Assembly (NCBI GenBank): GCA_029204225.1
Contig: CM055113.1
Span: 23,146,405-23,210,404 of the forward strand
Origin: Diphasiastrum complanatum
Lineage: Eukaryota; Streptophyta; Lycopodiopsida; Lycopodiales; Lycopodiaceae
Length of the DNA stretch: 64,000 bases
Direction of reading: 5' to 3'
Shown here: positions 1 through 11,279 of the stretch, in pieces
Layout of the letters: each line of letters opens with the position of its first letter
Position numbering within the stretch: the stretch's first letter is position 1
The notes under the pieces: generated by a model
The model's database searches: none
What the model saw: the letters and a program-made list of their open reading frames with translations, nothing else
Told to the model about the DNA's origin: nothing
Position numbers and translations under genes: made by a program

Positions 1-1019
1 TGAGAGTTCCAAGAGATATCCCATGCCTCACTTCCAAATAAATTTTGGGCAGAAGCTATCACGATTGATGCCTATCTACATAATCAATTTATCACAAAAG
101 CCCTAAACGGAAAAACACCTTATGAGGTATGGATAGGATCGAAACCATCACTCAAACATATTTGAGTGTTTGGATGCATTGTCTACGTTCAGATCCTTGC
201 TGATCTAAGAAAGAAGTTGGACAACACAAGCAGAAAATCGATTCTCATTGGCTACTCCCCATATCACAAGGCATACAAGCTCTACAATCTAGACACTCAA
301 AAAGCATCCACGATCAGAGATGTCATTTTTGTGGAAGACCAATTCTTCGACCACAAGGGAAAGCTCCATCAAATTTAGATCCTAGAGACAAAACCAGCTC
401 CAAACACATGATGGACCAGATAATCGACACAGACTTTGATAGTGAGTCAGACCCTCAAAGAGTCGAATCACATCAAAGGATCGAAGTTCAGCCCAAAAGA
501 GCGAATCGATCCAGATAGCCTCTATCCTAATTTATGGATGGTCCAGCTTGTTACTTTGTGCAGAAACCATGCATTGTTTCAGAGGCAATGTCAACTCCTG
601 ATGCTGATCAATGGAAAGTCGCAGTGGACACATAATTTGATTCTCTAATTGAGAATTAGACATGGACTATAACTAACCTTCCAAAGGACTGAAACCCGAT
701 TCCATGCAAATGGATATTCAAAGCGAAGTGTGATGCTGAAAAAAGAATAAATCGAGACAAGGATAGATTGGTTACCAAAGGCTTCTCACAGATCCCAGAT
801 CAAGATTATTCATAGACCTTCAGCCCTGTTGTCAAACATACTTCATTCCGCCTACTATTTTCCTATGCAGTTACAGCCGATCTCTAAGTCCATATGTCCA
901 GACTACTTTCCTCAACAAGACTATCGAAGAAGAGATTTATATGTTGCAGCTAGAGGGATACAAGCTCAAGGGTAAGGAGCACCTAGTATGCAAAATCCAC
1001 AAGGCTCTATATGGTCTGA
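1..1019 (+). pseudogene. Ty1/copia pol fragment (integrase C-terminus to RT)
   Basis: Integrase C-terminal text is readable from the first bases (FWAEAI, GKTPYEVW, VFGC; then RKSILIGYS and YNLDTQKA at about 220-300). It is followed by the variable linker and the RT N-terminus (PCKWIFKAK, RLVTKGFSQIPDQDYS, TFSPVVKHTSFRLL) up to about 1019. Frames change several times and there are in-frame stops, e.g. TGA before VFGC where the family usually has Arg. The RT is lost after the YMLQ/ALYGL region, well before YVDD. The left end runs off the window. The right end abuts the cut LTR of copia A. Wording is closest to copia D at 58-64 kb. Non-functional relic; family assignment is firm, exact ends are not. 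Confidence 0.85.
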
Positions 1020-1035
1020 ATAGTCACCATGCACT

Positions 1036-1584
1036 ACCCTTGAAATAGTCTAACTTATGAAAATAGATGACCTTCGGAATTTTTCTCTCTCTTTGCATTT
1101 TTTTGGAAATATGCGAAAAAGCCGAAGGTGTTAAATAATAGTTAAACTTTTTGAACTGCACAAGTTAAACTTTTAAACTATGCAAGTGTCGCATTTCTAG
1201 GAAATGCAAAAAAAGCCAAAGCTGTTGAAAACATAGTTCATTTCTGCAGACTGTTGCAACACTTAGAGTACTTTTGCATACTGTCGCGAAAGTAATGTAT
1301 TTCTGCAGACTTATTCTGAATGCTAATTTCGTGGAAGTCCTTGAAGATGGCCAAGTCTTCAATGGTTACCCTTTGCTGGAGATCAGCCGGAAGCCCATTG
1401 TAGACGTTTTTCAAATAATTTGGTTGTCTAGGTTTGTGATTCCTACAGGTATCAGATGAGCAGTCGTAGAACTAAAGTTGGTTTCACCTGACCCTAGATC
1501 AATAATCAATGAACGTGAAGGAAGAATCATGAAATAGAAATTAGTCATTCACCAAGGAGGAAACTGTGGGCTTAATTTCCAACA
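1036..1584 (-). repeat. Copia A 3' LTR, 3'-truncated
   Basis: On the minus strand the LTR begins TGTTGGAAATTAAG directly after a purine tract. The stretch 1036-1275 matches 6418-6655 closely and contains the CCTTCGG...CCGAAGG hairpin. The distal part of the LTR is missing, and at about 1036 the sequence joins the plus-strand copia fragment. Confidence 0.6.
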
Positions 1585-1594
1585 GTCCCCCTAA
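1585..1594 (-). other. Polypurine tract of copia A
   Basis: The minus strand reads AGGGGGAC directly before the TGTTGG start of the LTR, the expected place for plus-strand primer formation. It lies just after the degraded end of RNase H. Confidence 0.6.
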
Positions 1595-1599
1595 AGGTC

Positions 1600-2850
1600 A
1601 CCGTTGGTGCCCTGGTATCTTCGTTAGGTTCAGCTTGTTGAAGAATTTCTAGTTCTTGATCCTAGGAAGTGCTTTGGTGAAGATGTCTGCGACCATTTAT
1701 GTTTTGGAGCAGTATTAAAGGATCACTTGCCCTGAAAAAACTTTCTCCCCAATGAAATGATGCTAAGTTTCTATGTGCTTGGATTTGCCATGAAATCTGG
1801 GATCCAGTGACAGTGAAATATAGCTCAAGTTGTCACACAGAATGGTGGTAGCATTAAGCTGAGTGTGATGTAAGTCGTGAATTAATAACCTGATCCATAC
1901 AACTTCTTTTGAAGCTTGACATGCTGCGATGTACTATGCCTATGTCGAAGAAAGCCCAACTGATTTCTGCTTCCTTGAGTTCCACAAAATCGGTCTCCCT
2001 GCCAGATAGAAACAGAACCCAGAGGTAGATTTTCTGGTAGAGACTGTTCCTCCCCAATATGAGTCGGAGTAGCCTCGCAGGATGAGTGGGTTGATAGCAT
2101 TTCCATCATAACATAAAATGTGGTCTAAACTTCCCTGATTATATCTCATCACTCTCTTTAATGCTTTCCAATGAGAGATCCTAGGATTAGACATGAATTG
2201 ACTTAACATGCTAACAGTATATGCTAAATTTTGTCTAGTACACAGCATTGCATACATTAGAGATCCAATTAGTGAATCATAAGGGTATTTTGCTAAGTCA
2301 AGTACTTCACTATCAGTCTCAGCACAAGAATGTTTACTCAATACTATACTTGGATCCATTGGGGTATCAATTGAGATAAGAGTTGATTCTATCAAACCAT
2401 GCTCTTGCGGCCTGTTTCAGACCGTAGATTGCTTTGTTCAGCTTGCACACTTTTTGCTCTTGGCCTTTGACTTCGGATCCTTCCGGTTGGAAGGTGTATA
2501 GCTCCTCTTCGACATTGTCATTGAGAAATGTTGTCTTGACATCCATTTGGTGCATTTCGAGGTCTTCCACGACCACTAATGCAATCATAGTCCTGATTGA
2601 CTGCATCTTGATGACAGGACTGAAAATTTCTTGATAATCCACCCCTTGTCGGGACTTGAGTGAATCCTTTAGCCACCAACCATGCTTTCCATTTTGCAAG
2701 GGGAACCATCATAGTTGATCTTCTTCTTAAAGATCCACTTGTTGTTGATAACTCTCTTGTGAGTGGAGAAGTCGACTAGCGTCCAGGTCTGATTTGTCAA
2801 AAGTGAGTAATACTCGCTTTCCATAGCTTCTTGCCACTTCACAACATCCT
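1600..2850 (-). pseudogene. Copia A reverse transcriptase / RNase H, missing the catalytic RT block
   Basis: The RT N-terminus is readable from about 2850 down (NNKWIF, then FSPVIKMQSIRTMIALV, QMDVKTTFLND, AIYGLKQAARAWFDRI). At about 2370-2395 the sequence jumps to the post-catalytic linker (STPMDPS type), then YDSLIGSLMYAMLCTRQNLAY and SDSYWGGT...TRKSTSGF of RNase H. The roughly 90 residues that normally carry YVDDM are absent. RNase H continues with frame changes to about 1610 (sequence resembling KHIE and MVADIFTKALP). A copy without YVDD cannot reverse transcribe. Confidence 0.8.
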
Positions 2851-2859
2851 TGGAGTTAA

Positions 2860-3665
2860 TTGCTTCGGCTAGGCTCTCTGGTTCTTCTGATGAGGTCCAG
2901 AATGATTGAGGTGCATACCTCTCAGGAACTGTCTGAGTCCGTGAGGATCCACTGTTGTAAAGTTACCTTTACAAGCTTTACTTTCGGCGCCACTATGACC
3001 AGAATCCAGCCGGCGCCAAGTTCTTATGGCTGAAAATCTTTGATCGGTTCTAGCGAAGTCCAGAGAGCTCAGATCGATGTGCAATCACCTCACACGATCT
3101 AGGCATGATTAAAGAAAGTTTGGGGATCAATAAATTCTAGAGAGAGAAAATGACTTTCTAGAGAGAGAAAATGTGCGTTACCAGCCTGGGTAGAGTACTT
3201 AGTATGAGGGGAAGTGGCAAATCCCACCAATACTATAGGGGAGTGCGGGTTGCGACTCAGGGTGAGCTCCAACCAAGTCTCAGCCTCCCTGGCTGGAATG
3301 TTGTCCTGGGGTGGGGCCCCCGATCTGGCATGGTGCCAGGTTGGATCTCAATGTTGGTTTCTGAACTTCCAGTTGGTTAAGTCTGATCGTTGTTGGCGAG
3401 TTGGCTGCTTGTATGTCAAGTAGGTTTGGACGGCAAGAGTTGAAGGCTGGGAAGCTAAATCGTGGTTCCCGGCTCCCTTTGGGATGCATGTGCTACATCT
3501 ACGGACGTTGGGTTGACCAGGATGCGATGATGCTTCTTCTTGAATTTCTTCAGATCTGCTCGAGCTAGCTTGGTCTGGTCTGATGACAGGTATTGTCGGC
3601 TGCTCGGCTTCTGTAGCTGTAGCTACAGGTTTTGTAGAAGGAACATCAACGTTGGAAGAATCCAT
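2860..3665 (-). pseudogene. Copia A integrase-RT linker region
   Basis: Between the integrase C-terminus and RT there is a hydrophilic, Ser/Pro/Glu-rich reading frame (3665 down to 3348) of the usual variable-linker kind. Further short frames follow to about 2869. A 17-bp direct repeat (tctagagagagaaaatg) occurs twice at 3136-3172. About 500 bp here (2900-3480) has no recognisable domain and may be an inserted segment. Confidence 0.45.
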
Positions 3666-3699
3666 GCTACCTAAAATAGGATGAAATCACATAACATCG

Positions 3700-4472
3700 T
3701 TTATCGATGGTTGTTTAAATCATAGTATATATGCTCTTGAAATACTACATCTCTAGAGACAAATACTACATTGGTGGATGGATCATAAACTTTATAAGCT
3801 TTATGTTCATCAGGAGAGTCAATGAAAATACATATATTTGTCCTATGATCCAGCTTCTTCCTAAGCTATTTAGGAATGTGAACAAAACATATACAACCAA
3901 AGATTTTTAAATAGTTGACAATAGACTTGTGCCCATGCCAAACTTCATGAGAAGTCTTGTTGTTGACGGCTTTGGTGCTGGATCTGTTCTACACGTAACA
4001 GGCCGTGGCAATGGCTTTTGCCCAAAACTTTGCGGGTAGGTGTGCTTGATGTAGCATGGATCTGGCTGAGTTGAGAAGAGTTCGATTCTTCCTTTATGCA
4101 ATCATGTTCTGTTGAGGTGAATAGGAAGTGGTGAACTATCTTCTAATACCATGTTTAGCCATGTAGTCGGACATCTCATTGGAGATGTATTCGTCGCCAT
4201 CATCAATTTGGAGTGCTTTCACTTTCCTAGATGTTTGTGTCTCATCCATGGTCTTGAATCTCTTGAAGCATTCAAAGGCTTCATATTTGTGCTTAATGAA
4301 CACGGTTGTAGACCATCTAGAGTAATCATCTATAAAAGTGATAAAATAGATTGCATGATTCACAAAAGAAAGATTTCCTATCTAATGAAGACAAAAAATT
4401 CAAACCATCAACTAAATTATTACAACGCATATAAGAAAGTGATCTTGTATTCACGTGTCCAAATCGACTATG
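3700..4472 (-). pseudogene. Copia A integrase, core interrupted
   Basis: The pre-integrase zinc region is readable near 4360-4470 (RFGHVNTRSL, FFCESC). It runs straight into YFITFIDDYSRW (4363 down), so the segment with GKQHR and the first core strand is deleted. The second core motif reads LQIDDGDEY where LRSDNGGEY is usual. The C-terminal part follows in other frames to about 3700 (PAKFWAKAIATACYV, SHEVWHG, KIFGCICFVHIPK). Inactive. Confidence 0.75.
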
Positions 4473-4904
4473 CTACAGAACATCACTATCGTTTACATTT
4501 TCATTAGAGATACTAGCTAATGCAACTGAATTAGAGAGTGCGTAAAGATTTCCGACTCTTGTGCATGTAGTCAGAGTAGTATTTTTCTCGAGTATTGTAC
4601 ACTGCTCAGATGAGAAAGTAACAATGTAGCCCTCATCAGTTATCTTAGAGATTGATAACAGGTTCTTTGACAACTGAGGAACATGAAGGATGTTAGGAAC
4701 ACAAATGGATAGATCATTGTTGAAGTTGATCTTCACTTCTCCTTTGCCTTCCACGTGTATGGTGCTAGAATTTTCGAGGTAGATAAATTGGTCTCTGCTG
4801 TAAGTTGCGTACTCTGTAAACCATTCCTTGCAAGAGGTCATGTGTTGGGTAGCGTCGTTGTCCAGGTACCAACTATCACAGTCTTTGCTGCTGTTGTAAG
4901 CCAT
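4473..4904 (-). pseudogene. Copia A protease and pre-integrase start
   Basis: The frame carries the aspartic protease active-site region as YLDNDATQHMTS, where copia proteases normally have DSGAT(S/Q)H. The catalytic Asp is present but Ser-Gly is changed to Asn-Asp. LHVPQLSKNLLSISKITDEGY and GNLYAL follow, standard for copia. It continues from gag after a stop codon near 4960. Confidence 0.8.
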
Positions 4905-4961
4905 TAATAAGTGTGTATCTGACTCCTTGAATTTTGCCGTGTTGGAGGAGTCTAGCTGTTG

Positions 4962-5804
4962 CTATTGTTGTTGCTTCTTTGCCTCGTTGTAGATCCTGAT
5001 GCGACACTCCTCGATGTCGTGATTAGCTCTTTTGCAATATCTGCAAAAAATCTTCTTACTCGATCCACCATGCTCACCTTGAGTGTGAGGCTTCTGTTGT
5101 TGCTCCTGCACTTGATTCTTGCCCTTGGAATAGTCTTTCTTCTTGGTGTACAGAGCCAGAGATTTGTCTTTGATGGACAGGCTGCTAGTCTTTCTCCACG
5201 TTTCTTTTTGAAGAAGATGACCGATCACCTTTTGAAGAGTGAGGTCCGGTTGTGTGGAGATCATCACCACAAAGTGCTCATAGGACTTTGGAAGAGAAAA
5301 AAGCAAGGTCATAACGACATCATCATCTTGAATAGAACATCCTACAGTTGATAAATGATCTAATAGGGACTTGAAGTTGTTCATGTGAGAAGTGATGGCA
5401 GTAGAATCAGACATGCTAAGAGTAAAGAACTTCCTTCTAAGATGTAATCTCGTGGTCACATCATGAGTCTCATAAAGACTTCATAACAAGTCCAGTGCTT
5501 CCTTAGAGGTTTTGCACGTGGTGGTAACATGAGATATTTGGGAGTCAGCCAGATTGAGTGTGATACATGCTAGGGCCTTCTCATCTTTGATCCTCCAGGC
5601 CTTTCCTTGATCACCATCTTCTGGTTTCAAGTTTGCACCTTCTACTACATCCCAAAGATCTCTATCTATCAACATCATTCTAAGTTTTAACTTCCAAATG
5701 TAGAAGTTAGAACCATTGAGCTTGTCAATGACTCTAGCTTCATTGAGTGATGAAGATGAAGAGCTACCTATATGAGACATGATAACAGTATACAAATAAA
5801 ACAA
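4962..5804 (-). pseudogene. Copia A gag with CCHC zinc knuckle
   Basis: Gag starts with a leader-proximal Met at about 5785-5804 (the IGSSSSSSLNEAR region). It carries LNGSNFYIWKLKLRMML, ending at 5481. A frameshift at about 5470 moves the rest (5459-4962) to another frame: LHLRRKFFTLSM, SLPKSYEHFV, then the knuckle CRYCKRANHDIEEC, an intact C-x2-C-x4-H-x4-C. Gag packages element RNA in the cytoplasm. One frameshift and a following stop break it. Confidence 0.8.
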
Positions 5805-5832
5805 ACTTAATCTCTCAGTTTATCTGAGCTAG

Positions 5833-5844
5833 TCTTTGATACCA
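5833..5844 (-). other. Primer-binding site of copia A
   Basis: The minus strand reads TGGTATCAAAGA three bases after the LTR end (...CCATCA). It matches the 3' end of tRNA-iMet with one or two changes from the usual plant TGGTATCAGAGC. Confidence 0.75.
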
Positions 5845-5847
5845 ATC

Positions 5848-6655
5848 TGATGGGGCAAGGGAGATAGAAGAACATGAGCAAGAATATTGTGGAACAGCTC
5901 TCCCGTTCTAATCAGCTGCTAAATGCAAAACGGTCTAATAGATAGCTTATGCTAAATGGTACACATATAAGAGCAAGCTGCTATTATATTACACTGAAGC
6001 ACAATACAAAATAGTAATTACAACCAAAAATGATGGCGTAATTGGGATGCTCAAATAATGTGTCTCATGGACGGAACAACCACTAATCTGTGCTCGGATG
6101 ATCTATTTATAGATTTCCTCCGTGTATTAATTACATTCAATGCTTGTCACCTAATTAGGAAAGCCGTTGTACTTGGAAGTATATGGCTTTTGTGACAACT
6201 GTACATAGTGTATACGGTCAATAATTTAGCATCGTTGATGTGGACGAGGACGTCGCAAATTCCCTCACTTCACATTTTACGTGAAGTGGTTTTCTCTCAC
6301 TTCACAAATTTCGGAAAGTGATTGGAAACATTCCTCGTTCAAAATAGACGACCTTCGACATTTTCTCTCTCTTCGGGATTGCGAAAAGCCGAAGGTGCCT
6401 TTAAAAAGACGAAGGTGCCCTTGAAACAGTTTAACTTATGAAAATAGATGGCCTTTGGAATTTTTCTCTCTCTTTGCATTTTTGGAGAAAATGTGAAAAA
6501 GCCAAAGGTGTTAAGAAACAGTTAAACTTTTTGAACTGCACAAATTAAACTTTTGAACTATGCAAATGTCGCATTTTCGGGAAATGCGAAAAAGCCGAAG
6601 CTGTTGAAAACATTTTCATTTCTGCAGACTGTCGCGACACTTAGAGTATTTTTTC
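5848..6655 (-). repeat. Copia A 5' LTR, 5'-truncated
   Basis: The LTR ends (minus strand) with CCCCATCA before the PBS. A TATAAATA box is visible on the minus strand at about 6102-6117. Its upstream part (6418-6655) is the segment shared with the 3' LTR, including the CCTTCGG/CCGAAGG foldbacks. About 310 bp present at the start of the 3' LTR are missing here. Confidence 0.55.
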
Positions 6656-6759
6656 CTCTTCTCCCTCAAAAATATCTTGATAAGATTTTCAAAGAAGATA
6701 TCAACTTTGACGTATGCTAGTCTCATGAATTCATCTTATGACAAACATATGTACATATT

Positions 6760-6943
6760 CCAAAGTCATCCCTTCTAAAGTGATGAAATTAATACTGCAA
6801 TGTCATCCCTTGATGATTTTTATTTCCAATGTCATCCCTTCTAGAGTGATGAAATTAATACTCCAATGTCATCCCTTCTAGAGTGATGAAATTAATACTC
6901 CAATGTCATCCCTTCTAGGGTGATGAAATTAATACTCATGTAT
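6760..6943. repeat. 37-bp tandem repeat (about 4-5 copies)
   Basis: The unit (ccaatgtcatcccttctaga, then gtgatgaaattaatact) is repeated with few changes. Three consecutive units at about 6830-6940 are almost identical. The first unit is followed by a diverged copy lacking part of the sequence. No coding role is visible. Confidence 0.85.
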
Positions 6944-9580
6944 TCCTTAAAGTACTCTAAAAATTTCCATCTCAAGGAAATTTTGAGAAAAACAAATCGT
7001 CTGAAATTAATGTCAAGTTTGTCATATCCCCAATTTAACTATAAAGAGCATAGTCTTTTTGCAATAGAAAATCTAAGTGTAGTAAATAAATTGCTTCAAT
7101 TAACGCATTAGGATTAGGATGCATTTTAAATATTCAACAACGTGAAATAGTGGATAAAAGTGAAGAACTTGTTGCAATGCAATAGTAAGATGCACCACAA
7201 ATTGAAAGATGATAAATGAGTATATTGAATCTGGTGCATCATGTATTGTCAACCTCTTTGTCAATATCAATGTCTACTGAAATAATCTTTCGCATCATTA
7301 GTGTCTTTATTGATGTTGAAAATTATGGAAAAATTTTGTTGACTTATTGGTTGATCAATTAAACTATCTAGTGAGTTTTCAAAATTTGGCATCGACAAGA
7401 CTTAAAAGTTGATTTATTGAAGAATACCAATAAGTTGTCTCGAAATTTTTAAAGAAAAAATGACCAAGTGGAGAGAGTGGCATGTAAATACATTCTGAAT
7501 ACATAATATTATTAATTATGACTTGATTGGGCAAAAAAAGTACATTCCTAGACAAAACATTTGTAAAAAGATTGTAAAGTTTTGAACATGCCTATTGTAA
7601 ATGGCTTATTGCATTTTTTAAAATATCTTGCCTCATTTTCTTAGTGAGAGATTTGGAGCTAGACAAGAGTTAATAATAGTTGGTCTAGCTCTAGTCTCAA
7701 GGATTTTGATAGAATTTATCCTCTTCATTTTGAATCCCTTCAATTATTTACTTTCACTTTCATATATGAAAAGAATAATAGAATTAATGGTCTAGATCTC
7801 ATCTCAAGTATTTTCACACTCTTCATTTTACAATAGCTTCTTGATCACAAAATTGGTTTGAGATGTGTGTATCTTACATCAAAATCTATAACCTTGTAGA
7901 ATACTTTTTTATTCTAATTATAGTTAAAGATATTGTTTTTTAGAATGTGCATATATTCTAGTTTGTGTTCTATTCATGAAAACATGTTACTTTATCTCGA
8001 AAGAGCTTGATAGTGGAATCTAACAAGACAACATGAGAATGTCTAGTATGTGAACCTGTAAAGAAAACATAAGTATAGCTCTCCTACTCCCATATATAAG
8101 GTAGATAGGAAAGAAACAATGGAAGATTTTGATAGGGTAAAATACTCAATACATGTACAATGGTGTTATTCATTACGTTGACACTGGTGATTAGATTTTT
8201 TATTTATTGATGTAAAAAGCTAATGATGTGGATAACCCTGAGTTTGTTATGAGCGTCACATTTGTCATGCACAAAAATAACAAAGTATGATATGGGGCTA
8301 TTGTAAACTGAAGTGTTTTATGACCCTGCTTTTCAAAAGTAAGAAACTATTTATTCCAATTAATAGAAGGTTATGGGTCATCCAATAATTTCATGTTCTT
8401 GAAAACTTTATTTTATCAATTATTTATTATGTTACTAATTCTTTTCTAGAAGATAAACAAAATGTGTAACTTAATGGATGAGAAGTTGGTGCAAATTTCA
8501 GAGATGCATCTCAAATGTTACGTGACGCATATTTAGCGACCATTTTGTCATGATTGTGACAAGACATTGTGAAATCATGAAAAGTGTGCATATCCTAAAA
8601 CTGAATATCTAATTGTGGGGAAAAAAAATTGTGACATTCATGACTAAGTTCGTAGATACTTATACTGAAATTATGAATATTGAGTCATAAAATCATGAAT
8701 TTTTAATTTATGAAATATGTGACTATGTTCATCATATCCTAAAATTGAATATCTAGTTGTGGTGAATTTTTGAATTGTGACATTCATGACTATGTTCGTA
8801 GATACTTATACTAAGGTTATGATTATTCAATCATAAAATCGCATGAATATTGACTTATGAAATATGTGGCTACATTCATCACAAATAATGTTAATATTTC
8901 AAATATTCTACTATTGTGAATTCCAATTGTAAAGATTTAATTTCTGATCTTGAAAACATCACCAATCATTGATGATATAAGTTGATAAATACTTTATTAA
9001 ATTTTGAAAAGATCACTGAATTTGTGAATGGAAACATCATTATTGGAGTTGTAAATTGGAGATACGAGCACAAGCTTATGTGTATTGGATTCAAAATCCA
9101 ATAAAACAATTTTTAATAAATATGGTGACAAAGCCTAGGGATACAAGTGTCATAATTCAGAATGAAAAAATACTTACATAAGTAAGAATGTCATACTTGA
9201 TGAGATCCACAAGCATGATGAGGATAGTGGTACCAACAATCTATGTCAAGAGATGAGATGGTAAAAGTGTCATATTTTGATTAACCTAAGGATGATAAAG
9301 ATGCAAACAAAGACAATATTGAGAGCGAAATGCTTTGGCTTGGTGTAACTAGGACAAAAGTAGTAAGGAACAAAAGGAAGACACAAGACATACCTTGGGA
9401 TTCATATTATCTAGGAAAAAAGACAAAAAGACATACCTTCGGATACATGTTTGCCAAAATTGTTTTGCCTAAACATGAGTTTTCAAATTTGTATGAAAAG
9501 CTTATGAATGTTCCTAATCTAGCAAAGTGAGTGAGCTTCAAGGAAACTCATGAGAGAAGAGCTCAACATAGATTTCAAGA
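6944..9580. other. AT-rich region without recognisable genes
   Basis: The sequence is rich in A and T. A diverged direct repeat of about 110 bp is visible near 8600-8720 and 8740-8850 (gtgacattcatgacta, cttatact, attatgaat). Short frames such as 9330-9530 (66 codons) show no domain I recognise. Confidence 0.5.
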
Positions 9581-9589
9581 GAAATTAAA

Positions 9590-10440
9590 GTTTTGTCTAG
9601 CATTGTCAATTCTTATGGGCCACTGTATCTTGAGAAAGCTAAGGAGAGTTCAGTTTGGCAAAATGCAATGGAGGAGTTAAATGAAAACATGAAACTTGGA
9701 AATTAGTTTACTTACCACCATGAAAGAAACCAATTTATTGTAAGTGGGAATATTGAATGAAGCATCATGCAAATGGCATGGTACTATAGCAAAGCATAAA
9801 GCAAGGCTTGTGGTCAAAGACTATGCACAATAAGAGGGCATAACCTATAAGGGGGCATTCACACAAATGGTGAAGTGGACCACACTATGGCTTATGATTG
9901 CTTTAGTTGCACATTCTGGTTGAAAACTACATCATATGATTGTTAGATTAGCATTCTTGAAAGGTGTCATGGATGAGCAAGCCTATGTGAGCAAACTTGA
10001 TGGATTCATAGTGGAAATATGGTAGGAAAAAGATGGCACTAGCATCACAATCTTGGAAAGGGCTATTTTTTTCAATCTAGAAAAAAGCAAAAAAATTGTG
10101 GCTCGAGTATACAGCTTTACGTAGTGCTATTTAAGAAAGTGTTTGGTTTAGGCAAGTGTTGTTTCAGGTCGATATTCAACATGATGGTGGAACAATTATA
10201 TACTATGATAGCCAAAGAGGTATACAGTTTGGCCAAAATTCCAATTTTCCCAAATCACATTGAAGTGAAATGTCACTTCATAAGAGAGAAGGTTTTGGAT
10301 AACTCAATTTGATTGATGCATTGTGGGATTTGTGAATGGGTGGCTAACATTTCCACTAAATCTTTGTCTAAAGATAATTTTGAGCTTTTTGTCCACTTCA
10401 AGGGAGAGCATCAAAAAGTAAAGTTGAAATCTACTTGGTT
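9590..10440 (+). pseudogene. Old copia RT / RNase H relic
   Basis: Conceptual reading with frame changes gives YLEKAKESSVWQNAMEELNE (9620-9690), KHKARLVVKDYAQ, EGITYKGAFTQMVKWTT (9795-9880) and VRLAFLKGVMDEQAYVSKLDGF. After a gap comes the RNase H end HIEVKCHFIREKVLDNSI and VANISTKSLSKDNFELF (10258-10410). The RT catalytic region is absent. Many stops and lost segments show this is much older than copia C or D. Confidence 0.75.
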
Positions 10441-10859
10441 AACTACAAAACCAACAACTTGGGGGGCTTGTCTTAGGCTAATAACCTATATGTATTCGAC
10501 TTTCTAAATCTGCGAGCCACATTGAGGCCTTTGTGCCATATCATGCAAACTACAGATATGGCAAACTACAATTGTAGTAGTGGCCCATGCAAAGTGGGTA
10601 TACTCTTTGTATTGCTACCATTGTTTTGCAGAAGTCAATGTGGTGTGCCACTTTGGATTAGCTTACATTTAGTGCATTGATCATTCTTTAAGTTACTTTC
10701 ACTATATCATGTGAAGTGTTTAAGCACATGAACTGCAAACGCCTATTTAACTATCAATACATAATGTTGTAATGAAGTTGTGACACACTAACTAGGAACA
10801 CTAATCAACAAGAAGTGTGTCCTTCCACCAAGGTTATTGTCATTGGGTTCATTAAGGAG

Positions 10860-11270
10860 AAGTTAGAAATCCCCGTCGCTTTCTGCCTCCACATTCAAGA
10901 CATGGCGCCCTTCTGGAATGGGCAGGAATCATTGTTTGAGGTCCACTAACCCAAGCACCATGCGAATTGGAGATGCGTCAAGGTGTGATTTTCGATGTCA
11001 GTGGCCTTGTCCCAATGTCGCCAAAGCAATTAAAGCTCTCCATACTTCTCATGGCATTCCAAGAGAACCGGCGGTTGGTATCTTGGACTTGCGTCATGCA
11101 TATGGAGCATCCACGTATTATTATGGTGGCTCTGCTGCCACGTCGGGACCTTATCCTCCAATGTGACAAGGCTAGTGTCGTACATGAAAAATGCATAGGC
11201 TTAACATGGGGTACGGGTCTCCCCATGAGCTGCTCCTACTCAGCTTTAAGCTGACATCGGACCACCTATT
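10860..11270. other. GC-richer island, unassigned
   Basis: Base composition rises against the AT-rich surroundings, and overlapping frames of 82-95 codons are open on both strands (10918-11166 plus, 10967-11254 plus, 10978-11226 minus). I recognise no domain, and several frames open at once suggests composition rather than coding. It could be a captured gene piece. Confidence 0.25.
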
Positions 11271-11279
11271 GTGTGATGG

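Larger units (their letters stand above)
1036..6655 (-). mobile_element. Copia A: degraded Ty1/copia retrotransposon
   Basis: Read on the minus strand the order is 5' LTR (cut), PBS, gag with CCHC knuckle, protease, integrase, RT, RNase H, PPT, 3' LTR (cut). The two LTR pieces overlap only in about 235 bp (6418-6655 and 1036-1275). I read this as a 5' LTR that lost its beginning and a 3' LTR that lost its end. Coding sequence is broken by frameshifts and at least two deletions: one between the integrase zinc region and core, one removing the RT catalytic region. No target duplication can be seen because both outer ends are truncated. Confidence 0.75.
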
